From the NCBI RefSeq assembly GCF_035917235.1, contig NZ_CP108423.1:5733501-5797500 (forward strand): 64,000 nt of DNA, read 5' to 3'. This document shows positions 52,034 to 60,602 of this stretch, one piece after another (positions within the stretch are counted from its first letter, which is position 1; each line of letters begins with the position of its first letter). The stretch is from Streptomyces sp. NBC_01294 (GTDB lineage: Bacteria > Actinomycetota > Actinomycetes > Streptomycetales > Streptomycetaceae). Position numbers and translations under genes: made by a program. The notes beneath the pieces were generated by a model. It was not told the DNA's origin. It saw nothing but the letters and a program-made list of their open reading frames with translations, and searched no databases.

Positions 52034-52636
52034 CTATATCCGCAGGACCGCCAGCCGGGTGAGGAGTTCGCGGGGTGAGGGCGGGTCAGGGCCGCCGCCG
52101 GACCGGCCCGGTACGCGGGAGGCGCCCCCGGGCGGCGCGGTGTCGCGGGCGCCGGCCAGTCCGCTGCCGAGCAACAGCAGGACGAGCCCCGTGAGGACGG
52201 CGAGGCACACGGACATGGGGTCCATGCCGGTGCCGGGCGCGGGGGATCCCCACTGCGAAGCCGTGGGGGAGGCCGCGTCGGCAGCCGCCGCCCGGGCGGG
52301 TTCGTCGACGGGTTTGGCGACGGGTTCGTGGACGGGTTCGTGCACGGGTTCGTGGACGGACTCGTCGACGGGTCCGCGGGCCGGCTCGTGCGGTGCTGCC
52401 CGGCCGTGCTCCGGGGCCCGGGCCGACGGCGGGAGCGCCGGAGTGTGGCGCGCGCCACTCTGCGCGGCGGGGTCGGATGACCCGGCCGAGGCAACGGACC
52501 GGGCCGCAGCCCCGTCCTCCATGGCGTGGGATTCAGTCGGATGGCCCAGGGTGTGCATGGTGACGATGCCCAGCAGCAGCGCGGCGAGCAGCAGCAGCCT
52601 GGGCCCCTGGGCGGCTCGCTGAGCACTGCGCGTCAT
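52034..52636 (-). CDS. DUF6153-type small secreted/membrane protein
   Basis: 200 residues. A hydrophobic N-terminal helix (RLLLLAALLLGIVTMHTLGHP) is followed by a Pro/Ala/His-rich region with three HEPV repeats and a second membrane helix near 145 (MSVCLAVLTGLVLLLLGSGLAG, in parts). His- and Met-containing stretches (MHTLGHPTESHAMED) fit proteins found beside copper oxidases. Function is unknown. It precedes the multicopper oxidase in a likely operon. Confidence 0.75.
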   Translation of the reverse strand: MTRSAQRAAQGPRLLLLAALLLGIVTMHTLGHPTESHAMEDGAAARSVASAGSSDPAAQSGARHTPALPPSARAPEHGRAAPHEPARGPVDESVHEPVHEPVHEPVAKPVDEPARAAAADAASPTASQWGSPAPGTGMDPMSVCLAVLTGLVLLLLGSGLAGARDTAPPGGASRVPGRSGGGPDPPSPRELLTRLAVLRI

Positions 52637-52647
52637 GGCCGGAACCC

Positions 52648-52662
52648 TACCCGGGGTGGGTA
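52648..52662. promoter_or_regulatory. possible CsoR-like copper operator
   Basis: TACCC-GGGGT-GGGTA, an inverted repeat with 5-base spacer, 11 bases before the DUF6153 start and 47 before the divergent DUF998 gene. It resembles operators of the copper sensor CsoR (TACCC...GGGTA). Binding is inferred from the shape and the copper-type genes downstream. Confidence 0.5.
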
Positions 52663-52708
52663 TCCGATCATAGGACCGACCCCGGGTCTGCCTAGGATTA
52701 GTCACACT

Positions 52709-53410
52709 ATGTCCCCACATGGGCTCTCTCCACGGACCGCCTGGCCGGTCGCCATGCTCATCGGCCTCGCAGGCGCCGTGTACACGGCGTGGGTGCTCGA
52801 AGTCGTCCTCTCTACGGGCCTCAACCCCATCCAGACGTACGTCAGCGAACTCGCCGCCCAGGACCAGCCGCTCGGCGGTCTGTTCCGGGCCACCGACTTC
52901 ACCGCCGGGCTGCTCGCCTTCGCCGGAGGACTGCTGGCCCTGTTCCGGCTGCTGAAGTACGCGGAGTCCCGCCGCCTCTGGGCGGTCGTCGGCTGGGCCG
53001 GGGTCACCCTCTTCGGCGCGGCCACCGCCGCCGACGCCTGGCTGCCGCTGAGCTGCACGCCCACCGTGGACCCCGAGTGCGCCGCCCGGGAGACCGCCAA
53101 GCTGGTCCCCGCCACCCACCAGGCCCACGCCGTCAGCAGCAGCCTCGCCATGACCGGGGCCCTCGTCGGCATCGTGGCGCTGACCGTCGCCGCCCGCCGC
53201 TACGGCTGGTTCGCCCCGCTCGCCCGCTACGGCCCCGCACTGGTCGTCCTCGAACTGCTCGCCACCGCCTGGACCCTGTCCGCCATAGCGCTGTTCACCG
53301 CCGGGCGCGGGACCTGGGCCCTGGGCGCCGGGCAGCGGCTGCAGGTGCTGTTCGTGGCAGTGTGGCTGGGCCTGCTCGCCTACTCCGTCCACAAGGAAGG
53401 CCGTACGTGA
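52709..53410 (+). CDS. DUF998 membrane protein
   Basis: 233 residues with six hydrophobic helices and the family pattern LNPIQTYVSELAAQDQPLGGLFRATD after helix 1. Two Cys in LSCTPTVDPECA lie in an outside loop. Function unknown. ATG at 52709 has no ribosome site; a TAGGAT at 52693-52698 suggests a leaderless or very short leader transcript. Its stop overlaps the hydrolase GTG by GTGA. Confidence 0.85.
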   Translation: MSPHGLSPRTAWPVAMLIGLAGAVYTAWVLEVVLSTGLNPIQTYVSELAAQDQPLGGLFRATDFTAGLLAFAGGLLALFRLLKYAESRRLWAVVGWAGVTLFGAATAADAWLPLSCTPTVDPECAARETAKLVPATHQAHAVSSSLAMTGALVGIVALTVAARRYGWFAPLARYGPALVVLELLATAWTLSAIALFTAGRGTWALGAGQRLQVLFVAVWLGLLAYSVHKEGRT

Positions 53411-54348
53411 CGCCGTACCCACCGCAGGTCCCGCCGCACGCGGGCGGCACCGGCCGGTTCGTCCGGGTGGACGGGGTCCCGCTGCATGTCGTCGTCGAGG
53501 GCCGGGGCCCCGTGTGCGTGCTCAGCGCCGGGCTCGCCATGGCCTGGTTCGACTGGGACCCGGTCGCCCCGCTGCTCGCCGCCGCGGGCCGTACCGTCGT
53601 CCGCTTCGACCGCCCCGGACACGGCCTCAGCGGCCCGGCCACCGAGCCGCCGACCACCGCCGGGGAGGCCCACCGGATCGCCGGCCTGCTGGACGCGCTG
53701 GGCCTCGGCGGCCCGGACGCCGGCCCGGTGACCGTCGTCGGGCACTCGATCGCCGCGTTCCACGCCGAGGCCTTCGCCCGCCTGTACCCGGAGCGCACCG
53801 CCGCCCTGGTCCTGGTCGACGGCAGCGTCGAGGAGGCCCCCCGTACGGTCCTTCCCGCCGCGCTGCGCACCGGCGCCGCCCGCGCCATCGGCCGGGCCGT
53901 GACCGCCGCCGGACTGCCGGCCGCGCTGGGACCGTCGGCCCGGCGCGCCACCGTACGGGCCTCCCGCACCGGAGGCTCCGACCCGGCCGCCCGTGACCTC
54001 GTACGCCGCTGCTACCGCACCGGCCGCGTCTGGCGCGGCGCACTGCTGGAGAACTCCCGCTACCCGGACATGGCCGCCGAACTGCTCGTCCTGCGCGGGA
54101 CGCACCCGCTGACCGCCCCCGGCACCGTCCTCGCCGGCCACGACGGCTCGTCCGGCCGCTTCGCCCTGCGCTGGCTGGCCCGCCAGGCGGACCTCGCCGA
54201 CCTGCTCGGCGCCCGCTTCGAGGTCGCCGAGCCCGCCGGACACCTGGTGATGCTGGACCGCCCGGGCCAGGTGGCCCGGGCGGTCCTCGAAACGGGGGAG
54301 CGGGGTCAGCCGAACCAGCGGGATCAGCCGGATCAGCGCCTGGCGTAG
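53407..54348 (+). CDS. alpha/beta hydrolase
   Basis: 313 residues. The oxyanion region VCVLSAGLAMAWFDWD replaces the usual HG dipeptide; the nucleophile elbow is VVGHSIAAFHAE (Ser at about 117), Asp may be in LVLVDGS or near VLAGHDGS, and the catalytic His is in EPAGHLVMLD (about 282). Substrate unknown. GTG at 53407 overlaps the upstream DUF998 stop, so the two are coupled. Its last 16 bases overlap the convergent CBS gene. Confidence 0.88.
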   Translation: MTPYPPQVPPHAGGTGRFVRVDGVPLHVVVEGRGPVCVLSAGLAMAWFDWDPVAPLLAAAGRTVVRFDRPGHGLSGPATEPPTTAGEAHRIAGLLDALGLGGPDAGPVTVVGHSIAAFHAEAFARLYPERTAALVLVDGSVEEAPRTVLPAALRTGAARAIGRAVTAAGLPAALGPSARRATVRASRTGGSDPAARDLVRRCYRTGRVWRGALLENSRYPDMAAELLVLRGTHPLTAPGTVLAGHDGSSGRFALRWLARQADLADLLGARFEVAEPAGHLVMLDRPGQVARAVLETGERGQPNQRDQPDQRLA

Positions 54349-54752
54349 ACCTTCTCGACGAAGCCCGCCATCTGGTCATCCGACAGGTGCTGGGCCAGGT
54401 CGGCCTCGCTGATCATGCCGACCAGCCTCTTGTCCTTGATCACGGGCAGCCGCTTGATCTGGTGGCTCTCCATCTCGTCCAGCACCGCGGACACGTCGGC
54501 GTCGGCGTCGATCCACCGGGGGGTGCCCTGGGAGAGGTCGCCGCACGTGACCTTCGAAGGGTCGTGGCCCTTGGCCACACAGGACACGACGATGTCGCGG
54601 TCGGTGATGATGCCGCACAGCCGTTCCGACTCGTCGCTGACGGGCAGCGCGCCCACGTTGAGCCGGGCCATCAGCTCGGCGGCACGGTCCAGGGTCTCGG
54701 TAGCGGGGATCCACTGGGCCCCGGGGTGCATGATCTCTGCGGCGGTGGTCAT
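54333..54752 (-). CDS. CBS-domain pair protein
   Basis: 139 residues, essentially two CBS motifs (about 8-63 and 73-130): MNVGALPVSDESERLCGIITDRDIV in pattern and IKRLPVIKDKRLVGMISEADLAQ. CBS pairs bind adenine nucleotides and regulate partners; stand-alone forms are common in Streptomyces and often stress-induced. ATG at 54752 follows AGGAGG at good spacing. It overlaps the 3' end of the hydrolase gene by 16 bases. Confidence 0.92.
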   Translation of the reverse strand: MTTAAEIMHPGAQWIPATETLDRAAELMARLNVGALPVSDESERLCGIITDRDIVVSCVAKGHDPSKVTCGDLSQGTPRWIDADADVSAVLDEMESHQIKRLPVIKDKRLVGMISEADLAQHLSDDQMAGFVEKVYARR

Positions 54753-54882
54753 CGTTGAACCTCCTGAGCACGCCGTTCGCTGCCGGACGCGGGCGCGCCC
54801 GGCGGCGTCCCCGTCGTGGCGGGGCAGTCCGTCCGGCAGCGTGGTGCGGCCGTTCGGCCCACCCGACCCCGCACGGCGGAGC

Positions 54883-54931
54883 ACACGCCCGTACGGGTGA
54901 GAGGGCGCCTCCCCCCACCGTACGGGCGTGT
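54883..54931. terminator. terminator after the DUF305 gene
   Basis: ACACGCCCGTACGG (54883-54896) pairs perfectly with CCGTACGGGCGTGT (54918-54931), 14 bp, and the loop holds a smaller GAGG/CCTC hairpin. It lies 5 bases past the DUF305 stop on the minus strand. Confidence 0.88.
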
Positions 54932-54935
54932 CCCG

Positions 54936-55628
54936 TCACCCGCGCGGTGTGGCTCCGCGCTGCCCCAGCATGTCCGCCATCAGGGTGAGCTCCGAGCGCT
55001 GTGCGTCGACCATGCCCTGGGCCAGCTCCCGCTCGACCGGGGTCACGCACTGCTGCGCACACCCCTCGGCCATCGCGACGCCGCCCTTGTGGTGGTCGGT
55101 CATCAGCTGGAGGAAGAGCACCTCCGCGTCGCGGCCCGAGGCGGAGTCCAGCCGGGCCAGCTCCTCCTTGGTCGCCATGCCGGGCATCAGCGCGCCGGGC
55201 GCGGCGCTCTGCCCCGCGTGCCCGTCCGCGTGCCCGCCGCTCGCGTGCCCGGCGTGTTCGCCGCCCGTGCCCATCCAGGACATGGGCGGCTCGCCGGCCA
55301 CCACCTTCGGCAGCCCCCACAGGTCCAGCCAGCCGAGCAGCATGCCCCGCTGGTTGGCCTGCGTGTTGGCGATGTCGTACGCGAGGGTGCGCACCGCCTC
55401 GTCCTGGGTGCGGTCCCGCACGATGAAGGACATCTCCACCGCCTGCTGGTGATGCACCGCCATGTCCCGGGCGAAGCCGGCGTCCGCCGAGTGGAGCCCC
55501 GGCGTACGGGCCTCCTCCGTACCGGAATCGCCGCTCGCGGCGGTGACCGTGGCCGCCGCCGCGAACAGCAGCGCCAGCAGGACGGCCGTGCCCGCGGCCC
55601 AGTACGTACGGGGGGTGCGGGGGCTCAC
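54936..55628 (-). CDS. DUF305 secreted/membrane-anchored protein
   Basis: 230 residues. An N-terminal membrane helix (YWAAGTAVLLALLFAAAATV) is followed by two DUF305 halves, each with the HHQQAVEM or DHHKGGVAMAE motif: DMAVHHQQAVEMS (about 55) and LMTDHHKGGVAMAEG (about 180). The region between is rich in His, Met and Gly (SWMGTGGEHAGHASGGHADGH in parts), which suggests metal binding, fitting the copper-oxidase genes nearby. GTG at 55628 overlaps the DUF3105 stop (GTGA). Role not established. Confidence 0.9.
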   Translation of the reverse strand: MSPRTPRTYWAAGTAVLLALLFAAAATVTAASGDSGTEEARTPGLHSADAGFARDMAVHHQQAVEMSFIVRDRTQDEAVRTLAYDIANTQANQRGMLLGWLDLWGLPKVVAGEPPMSWMGTGGEHAGHASGGHADGHAGQSAAPGALMPGMATKEELARLDSASGRDAEVLFLQLMTDHHKGGVAMAEGCAQQCVTPVERELAQGMVDAQRSELTLMADMLGQRGATPRG

Positions 55629-56305
55629 TTCTCGGCCACGCCGCTCGTGCAGGCGGCGCCCGGCTCCGGGGTCTGCTGGCCCTGCACGTACTTGGTGAAG
55701 AACTGCGCCACCCGCGGGTCGTCCGCGGTGTCCACGGTCAGCTGCTTGCCCCACGCGCTGAGCATGATCGCGCCGGCCTGCTCCTTGACCGGGCTCATCA
55801 GCGTGTACGGCGTCTTGCCGACGGTCGCGGCGAGCTTGTCCACCTCGGCCTTGGCGGCCTTCTCGTTGTACGTCACCCAGACGGCGCCGTGCTCCAGCGA
55901 GTGGACGGCGTTCACCTCGGGCACCGGGTTCTTGTAGACGTCGCCGTTGCAGTTCATCCAGCGGGGGTGGTGGTCACCGCCGACCGGGGGATTCATCTCG
56001 TACTTCACCGGGGTCTCGACGTGGTTGCGGCCCAGGTTCTTCGCGTCCCAGGTCTGCTCGCCGGAGACCGGGTTCTTGCGGGCCGTCTCGACGGCCTCCT
56101 TCTTGCGCTGCTCGTCCTGCTTCTGGTCGATCAGCACCCAGGCGCCGAAACCGACGAGGCCGACGACGATGGCCGACGAGGCCGTGATCGCGATCGCCTT
56201 GTTGCGCCGATCCCGTGCCTTCTCGGCGCGGCGCATCTCGGCTATGCGCGCCTGGCGGGAGTTCGGGTCGGTGTTCTGCTGGGTCCTGCCGGACTTGCTG
56301 GCCAT
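55625..56305 (-). CDS. DUF3105 membrane protein
   Basis: 226 residues: a basic Gln/Arg-rich cytoplasmic start, one membrane helix (AIAITASSAIVVGLVGFGAWVL, about 37-58), and an outside DUF3105 domain with NPPVGGDHHPRWMNCNG and VHSLEHGAVWVTY, which carry His and Cys that could bind a metal. It is the first gene of the pair with DUF305, the usual arrangement. Function unknown. Confidence 0.92.
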   Translation of the reverse strand: MASKSGRTQQNTDPNSRQARIAEMRRAEKARDRRNKAIAITASSAIVVGLVGFGAWVLIDQKQDEQRKKEAVETARKNPVSGEQTWDAKNLGRNHVETPVKYEMNPPVGGDHHPRWMNCNGDVYKNPVPEVNAVHSLEHGAVWVTYNEKAAKAEVDKLAATVGKTPYTLMSPVKEQAGAIMLSAWGKQLTVDTADDPRVAQFFTKYVQGQQTPEPGAACTSGVAEK

Positions 56306-56359
56306 GTGCCCTGGTTCCTTCTGCTGAGGGGGGTGGACGGAACGCGAAAACCGGACCTG

Positions 56360-56827
56360 TCAGGTCCGCAGCACCTGGAGAGCATGCAGGTCGGGGGCGC
56401 GCGCCTGCGGCTCGGGCGGCCGGACCCGCCCCGTCCCGGCGGTGTCCGCGGCGGGCGACGGCTCGCCGCCGGCCACGGTCACGGCGGGCGGCGGCACGGG
56501 CAGGACGCCCGGGGTCACGTGCGCGAGGGACGAGCAGCCGGGCCGGTCGTGCGGGGACACGCAGACGACCTGCACCGAGGCGTGGGTCTTCGCGTGCGCG
56601 GCGGTTCCGTGCGTCACGGTTCCGTGTGTCGCGCCGTGCGCCCGCACGGCGGCCGGGACGCGCGGCGGCTCACCGGGGCCACCAGGGCCATCAGGGCCAC
56701 CGGTGTCACCGGGGCGCGCACAGAGGAACAGCACGCCGGCCAGCGCCCCGAGGACCGTCAGAAGGACGGCACGCCGAAGCGCGAGACGTCCGCGACGTCC
56801 CCGCTGCGTGTACTGCGGGCCCCCCAT
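56360..56827 (-). CDS. hypothetical secreted or membrane-anchored protein
   Basis: 155 residues. A basic start (QYTQRGRRGRLALRRA) and one hydrophobic segment (VLLTVLGALAGVLFLCA) are followed by a Gly/Pro/Ala/His-rich low-complexity part with HGT repeats. Two Cys (VVCVSPHDRPGCSS) could form a disulfide. Nothing is recognized. A 7-bp hairpin (56352-56358 with 56362-56368) overlaps the stop codon. It lies upstream of the DUF3105-DUF305 pair on the same strand. Confidence 0.55.
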   Translation of the reverse strand: MGGPQYTQRGRRGRLALRRAVLLTVLGALAGVLFLCARPGDTGGPDGPGGPGEPPRVPAAVRAHGATHGTVTHGTAAHAKTHASVQVVCVSPHDRPGCSSLAHVTPGVLPVPPPAVTVAGGEPSPAADTAGTGRVRPPEPQARAPDLHALQVLRT

Positions 56828-56896
56828 GGGCGCAGATGGTAATGCTCATGACCGGCCCGAGGTCAGTGCGGGGGTGCCGTGAGCTTTCCCGGGTGC

Positions 56897-56912
56897 GTAA
56901 TGTGGCGGAAAC
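56897..56912. promoter_or_regulatory. GlnR-like box before glnA2
   Basis: GTAAT-N6-GAAAC matches one a-site/b-site pair of the GlnR consensus gTnAc-n6-GaAAc. It lies about 90 bases before the glnA2 start. No second pair is visible, so affinity may be low. Confidence 0.45.
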
Positions 56913-56999
56913 CACCACTGGCGATACTGGGCCGGCCCGACTGTGCCCCCACCTTCGCGGCGGTGGTGCACAGGCCGTCTGAACTGCGAGGATGAAGGC

Positions 57000-58361
57000 A
57001 TGGACAAGCAGCAGGAATTCGTCCTCCGGACGCTTGAGGAGCGCGACATCCGCTTCGTGCGCCTGTGGTTCACCGACGTACTGGGCTTCCTCAAGTCCGT
57101 CGCGGTCGCCCCCGCGGAGCTGGAGCAGGCATTCGACGAGGGCATCGGCTTCGACGGCTCCGCCATCGAGGGCTTCGCACGGGTCTACGAGTCCGACATG
57201 ATCGCCAAGCCGGACCCCAGCACGTTCCAGATACTGCCATGGCGCGCCGAGGCCCCCGGGACCGCCAGGATGTTCTGCGACATCCTGATGCCGGACGGCT
57301 CCCCGTCCTTCGCGGACCCGCGTTACGTCCTCAAGCGCATCCTGGCCAAGACCTCCGACCTCGGCTTCACCTTCTACACGCACCCGGAGATCGAGTTCTT
57401 CCTGCTGAAGGACAAGCCGCTGGACGGCACCCGCCCGGTGCCGGCCGACAACTCCGGCTACTTCGACCACACCCCGCAGAACGTGGGCATGGACTTCCGC
57501 CGCCAGGCGATCACCATGCTCGAATCGATGGGCATCTCCGTCGAGTTCAGCCACCACGAGGGCGCCCCCGGCCAGCAGGAGATCGACCTCCGCTACGCCG
57601 ACGCCCTTTCGACGGCCGACAACATCATGACCTTCCGCCTCGTGATGAAGCAGGTCGCCCTGGAGCAGGGCGTCCAGGCCACCTTCATGCCGAAGCCGTT
57701 CTCGGAGTACCCGGGCTCGGGCATGCACACCCACCTCTCCCTCTTCGAGGGTGACCGCAACGCCTTCTACGAGTCGGGCGCCGAGTACCAGCTCTCCAAG
57801 GTCGGCCGCTCCTTCATCGCCGGCCTGCTGCGCCACGCGGCGGAGACGGCGGCGGTCACCAACCAGTGGGTCAATTCCTACAAGCGCATCTGGGGCGGCT
57901 CCTCCCGCACCGCCGGCTCCGGCGGCGAGGCCCCCTCGTACATCTGCTGGGGCCACAACAACCGCTCGGCCCTGATCCGCGTCCCGATGTACAAGCCGGG
58001 CAAGACGGGCTCCTCCCGCGTCGAGGTCCGCTCGATCGACTCGGGCGCCAACCCCTACCTCACGTACGCCGTCCTCCTCGCGGCCGGCCTCAAGGGCATC
58101 GAGGAGGGCTACGAACTCCCGGCGGGCGCCGACGACGACGTCTGGGCCCTCTCCGACGCCGAACGCCGCGCGATGGGCATCGAACCCCTCCCGCAGAACC
58201 TCGGCGAGGCCATCTCCCTGATGGAACGCAGCGAACTGGTCGCCGAAACCCTCGGCGAGCACGTCTTCGACTTCTTCCTCCGCAACAAGAAGCAAGAGTG
58301 GGAGGAGTACCGCTCGGAGGTCACGGCCTTCGAACTCCGCAAGAACCTCCCGGTCCTGTAA
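57000..58361 (+). CDS. glnA2: glutamine synthetase-like ligase, GlnA2 type
   Basis: 453 residues of class I glutamine synthetase. Conserved blocks: GFDGSAIEGFARVYESDM (latch region), FFLLKD and the metal-site EIEFF, SHHEGAPGQQEIDLRY, GSGMHTHLSL, NSYKRIWGG and SRVEVRSIDSGANPYL. A Tyr occurs where GSI-beta enzymes are adenylylated (EEGYELP). Together with nadE and glnE nearby this matches Streptomyces GlnA2, which has been described as a gamma-glutamylpolyamine synthetase rather than a main ammonium-assimilating enzyme; the exact substrate here is inferred from that. ATG at 57000 (MDKQQEFVLRTLEERDI) is the family start. Confidence 0.9.
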   Translation: MDKQQEFVLRTLEERDIRFVRLWFTDVLGFLKSVAVAPAELEQAFDEGIGFDGSAIEGFARVYESDMIAKPDPSTFQILPWRAEAPGTARMFCDILMPDGSPSFADPRYVLKRILAKTSDLGFTFYTHPEIEFFLLKDKPLDGTRPVPADNSGYFDHTPQNVGMDFRRQAITMLESMGISVEFSHHEGAPGQQEIDLRYADALSTADNIMTFRLVMKQVALEQGVQATFMPKPFSEYPGSGMHTHLSLFEGDRNAFYESGAEYQLSKVGRSFIAGLLRHAAETAAVTNQWVNSYKRIWGGSSRTAGSGGEAPSYICWGHNNRSALIRVPMYKPGKTGSSRVEVRSIDSGANPYLTYAVLLAAGLKGIEEGYELPAGADDDVWALSDAERRAMGIEPLPQNLGEAISLMERSELVAETLGEHVFDFFLRNKKQEWEEYRSEVTAFELRKNLPVL

Positions 58362-58406
58362 GGGCAGGTCAGAGCAGGTCAGAGCCTCATCGGGGCATGC
58401 GCGACC

Positions 58407-58441
58407 CTCCGGGCCGGTGGTCATCGACCACCGGCCCGGAG
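58407..58441. terminator. terminator after glnA2
   Basis: CTCCGGGCCGGTGGTC (58407-58422) pairs perfectly with GACCACCGGCCCGGAG (58426-58441), 16 bp, loop ATC, between convergent genes. Confidence 0.92.
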
Positions 58442-58480
58442 CCGTCTCATTCCCCCGGGCCGTCGGAGCGGGGGTGGGGG

Positions 58481-59464
58481 TCAGTCGTCTACGGTCGCGA
58501 GCCATTCGGTCAGGAGGTTGCCTACCTCCTCGGGGCGTTCCTGCTGGAGCCAGTGGCCGGCGCCGTCCAGGATGTGGGTGGCGTGGATGTTCGGCAGGGT
58601 GTGCTCGAAGGCCTTGATGACCTCGCCCAGCATGACGACGCTGCCGTCCAGGGCGCCGCCGATGAACAGTGACGGCTGGGTGATCGGGGCCCCCGCGTGC
58701 GGCTGGAGGTCCTCCCAGTCCTGGTCGAAGTTGCGGTAGCGGTTCAGCGCGCCGACCAGGCCGGTGCGCTCGAACTCGCCCGCGTACACGTCGAGGTCGG
58801 CGTCGGAGAGCCATGCGGGCTGCGCCTGGGGGAAGCGCTCGCGCATCTGGTGGCCGGTGGGGACCAGCACCGCCGGGGGCTCGGTCGGGCCGGCCATGGT
58901 GTCGGGGGACATGGAGGCGTAGAAGCCGCGCAGCCAGCCCCGTACGTCGGGTTCGATCTCCGCCTCGGCGCGGCCGGGCTCCTGGAAGTAGGACACGTAG
59001 AACTCGTGCTCCGGGGGTGCCATGTGAGCGAACACCTCACTCGGCTTCTGTCCGCCCGCCGGTGCGTAGGGGACGGACAGCAGGGCGACCGCGCGGAAGG
59101 TGTCCGGGGCGAGGAGGGCGGAGTTCGCGGCGATGACCGAGCCCCAGTCGTGGCCCACGATCACGGCCTGCTCCTCGCCGAGGGCCTTGACCACGGCGAC
59201 GTTGTCGGCGACCAGGTCGCCGATCCGGTAGGCGGACACGTCGGCGGGCTTGGAGGAGCGGCCGTAGCCGCGCACGTCGATCGCGACGGCCCGGTATCCG
59301 GCCGCGGCCAGTACCGGGAGCTGGTGGCGCCAGGAGTACCAGGACTCCGGAAAGCCGTGCAGCAGCAGGACCAGCGGGCCGGCGCCCTGCTCGACCAGGT
59401 GGATCCGGCCCGCGGGGCCCTCGACGGTGCGGTGGACGGGCTCGGGGGTGGCGCCGTTCGCCAT
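58481..59464 (-). CDS. alpha/beta hydrolase, epoxide hydrolase-like
   Basis: 327 residues. HGFPESWYSW (oxyanion loop), nucleophile Asp in VIVGHDWGSVIAA (about 104), a cap domain, and the catalytic His in DGAGHWLQQERP near 310. An Asp nucleophile in GHDWG and the HGFPESW motif are typical of epoxide hydrolases; haloalkane dehalogenases are the alternative. ATG at 59464 (MANGATPEPVHR) is used, with GAAGGA about 8 bases before; an ATG at 59473 falls in the ribosome site. Confidence 0.9.
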   Translation of the reverse strand: MANGATPEPVHRTVEGPAGRIHLVEQGAGPLVLLLHGFPESWYSWRHQLPVLAAAGYRAVAIDVRGYGRSSKPADVSAYRIGDLVADNVAVVKALGEEQAVIVGHDWGSVIAANSALLAPDTFRAVALLSVPYAPAGGQKPSEVFAHMAPPEHEFYVSYFQEPGRAEAEIEPDVRGWLRGFYASMSPDTMAGPTEPPAVLVPTGHQMRERFPQAQPAWLSDADLDVYAGEFERTGLVGALNRYRNFDQDWEDLQPHAGAPITQPSLFIGGALDGSVVMLGEVIKAFEHTLPNIHATHILDGAGHWLQQERPEEVGNLLTEWLATVDD

Positions 59465-59808
59465 GATGATCATCCTTCAACTATGCATGTCGAATGACAC
59501 GGGGTGGTCAGGCCCGTGCGCCAGCCGCTCCCCACGGTTGCTGATCCGCTGTCAGTTCCGTTCCAACGGTGCGGGCACAGTTGAAGGTTCTCCTGTTGAA
59601 GGGGGAACATCCCGCCCGCCGAAGGGCTCCGGAACGCCATCGCCGGGGGCGGCGAAGGGGAGTAGCGTCGTAGGTGAGACAGCCGTGCTGAATCCCGCCC
59701 GTGTGCGGATGGCAGCGGGCGTCTCCTTCTCCCGTGACGGCAGCCGAGTCGGCGCAATTTCCGGGGGTGCGGGAGAGCGACACCTTCCCGACAACCCGAG
59801 GAGTCATC
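59465..59808. other. intergenic region between divergent genes
   Basis: 344 bases without a gene. It has lower GC stretches (TCAACTATGCATGTCG near 59477, GTTCTCCTGTTGAAGG near 59588) that may hold promoters for both flanking genes. A GAGGAG at its end serves the propeller gene. Open frames crossing it have no motif. Confidence 0.6.
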
Positions 59809-60591
59809 GTGTCCGGGGAACTGCTCTTCTACAGAGATGACAACGGCGTCATAGCCACCGGTCGCCTGGGGAGCGACGGCATCTTCACCCAGCTCGCGGA
59901 CGGACGGCTCGGCGAGGACTGGACCCGAATTGTGGCGGTGGGGCGGGAACTCCTCTTCTACCGCTCGGACAACGGCGTCATCGCCACCGGCCGCCTGGGC
60001 AGCGACGGCATCTTCACCCAGCTCGCGGACGGAAAGCTCAGCGACGGCTGGACCCACATCGTCCCCCTCGGCCGCGAGCTCCTGTTCTACCGGGCCGACA
60101 ACGGCGGCATCGCCACCGGCCGGCTCGACAGCAACGGCATCTTCACCGGCCTCGCCGACGGACGGCTGGGCGAGGACTGGACCCGTATCAACGCCCTTGG
60201 CCGCGAGCTGCAGTTCTACCGCTCGGACAACGGCGTCATCGCCACCGGCCGCATCGACACCAACGGCATCTTCACCCAGCTCGCCGACGGACGGCTCAGC
60301 CCGGGATGGACCCACATCGACACCCTCGGCCGCGAGCTGCAGTACTACCGCTCGGACAACGGCGTCATCGCCACCGGTCGCATCGACACCAACGGCATCT
60401 TCACCCAGCTCGCGGACGGACGGCTCAGTCCGGGGTGGACCCACATCGTCGCCCTCGGCCGTGAGCTCCTGTACTACCGCTTCGACAACGGCGTCATCGC
60501 CACCGGCCGCATCGACACCAACGGCACCTTCACGGGCCTCGCCGACGGACGCCTGGGGCCGAACTGGAAGATCATCACCGGCATCGTCTGA
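59809..60591 (+). CDS. six-repeat beta-propeller lectin-like protein
   Basis: 260 residues made almost wholly of six tandem 43-residue repeats, each reading like GRELLFYRSDNGVIATGR then 8-12 variable residues (IFTQLADGRL, GWTHIVAL). Each repeat is 129 bp (59812-60585). Six such units fit a six-bladed beta-propeller, resembling tachylectin/PVL-type sugar-binding proteins. The GTG at 59809 (MSGELLFYRDDNG) follows GAGGAG; there is no signal peptide, so it is cytoplasmic or released by another route. Repeats 4 and 5 differ at only a few residues, which shows recent duplication or conversion. The sugar ligand is unknown. Confidence 0.82.
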   Translation: MSGELLFYRDDNGVIATGRLGSDGIFTQLADGRLGEDWTRIVAVGRELLFYRSDNGVIATGRLGSDGIFTQLADGKLSDGWTHIVPLGRELLFYRADNGGIATGRLDSNGIFTGLADGRLGEDWTRINALGRELQFYRSDNGVIATGRIDTNGIFTQLADGRLSPGWTHIDTLGRELQYYRSDNGVIATGRIDTNGIFTQLADGRLSPGWTHIVALGRELLYYRFDNGVIATGRIDTNGTFTGLADGRLGPNWKIITGIV

Positions 60592-60602
60592 CATGTGAGG
60601 GT

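Noticed and set aside
59812..60585. CRISPR-like array
   Set aside because: The 129-bp units are contiguous, in frame and without spacers; they encode protein blades.
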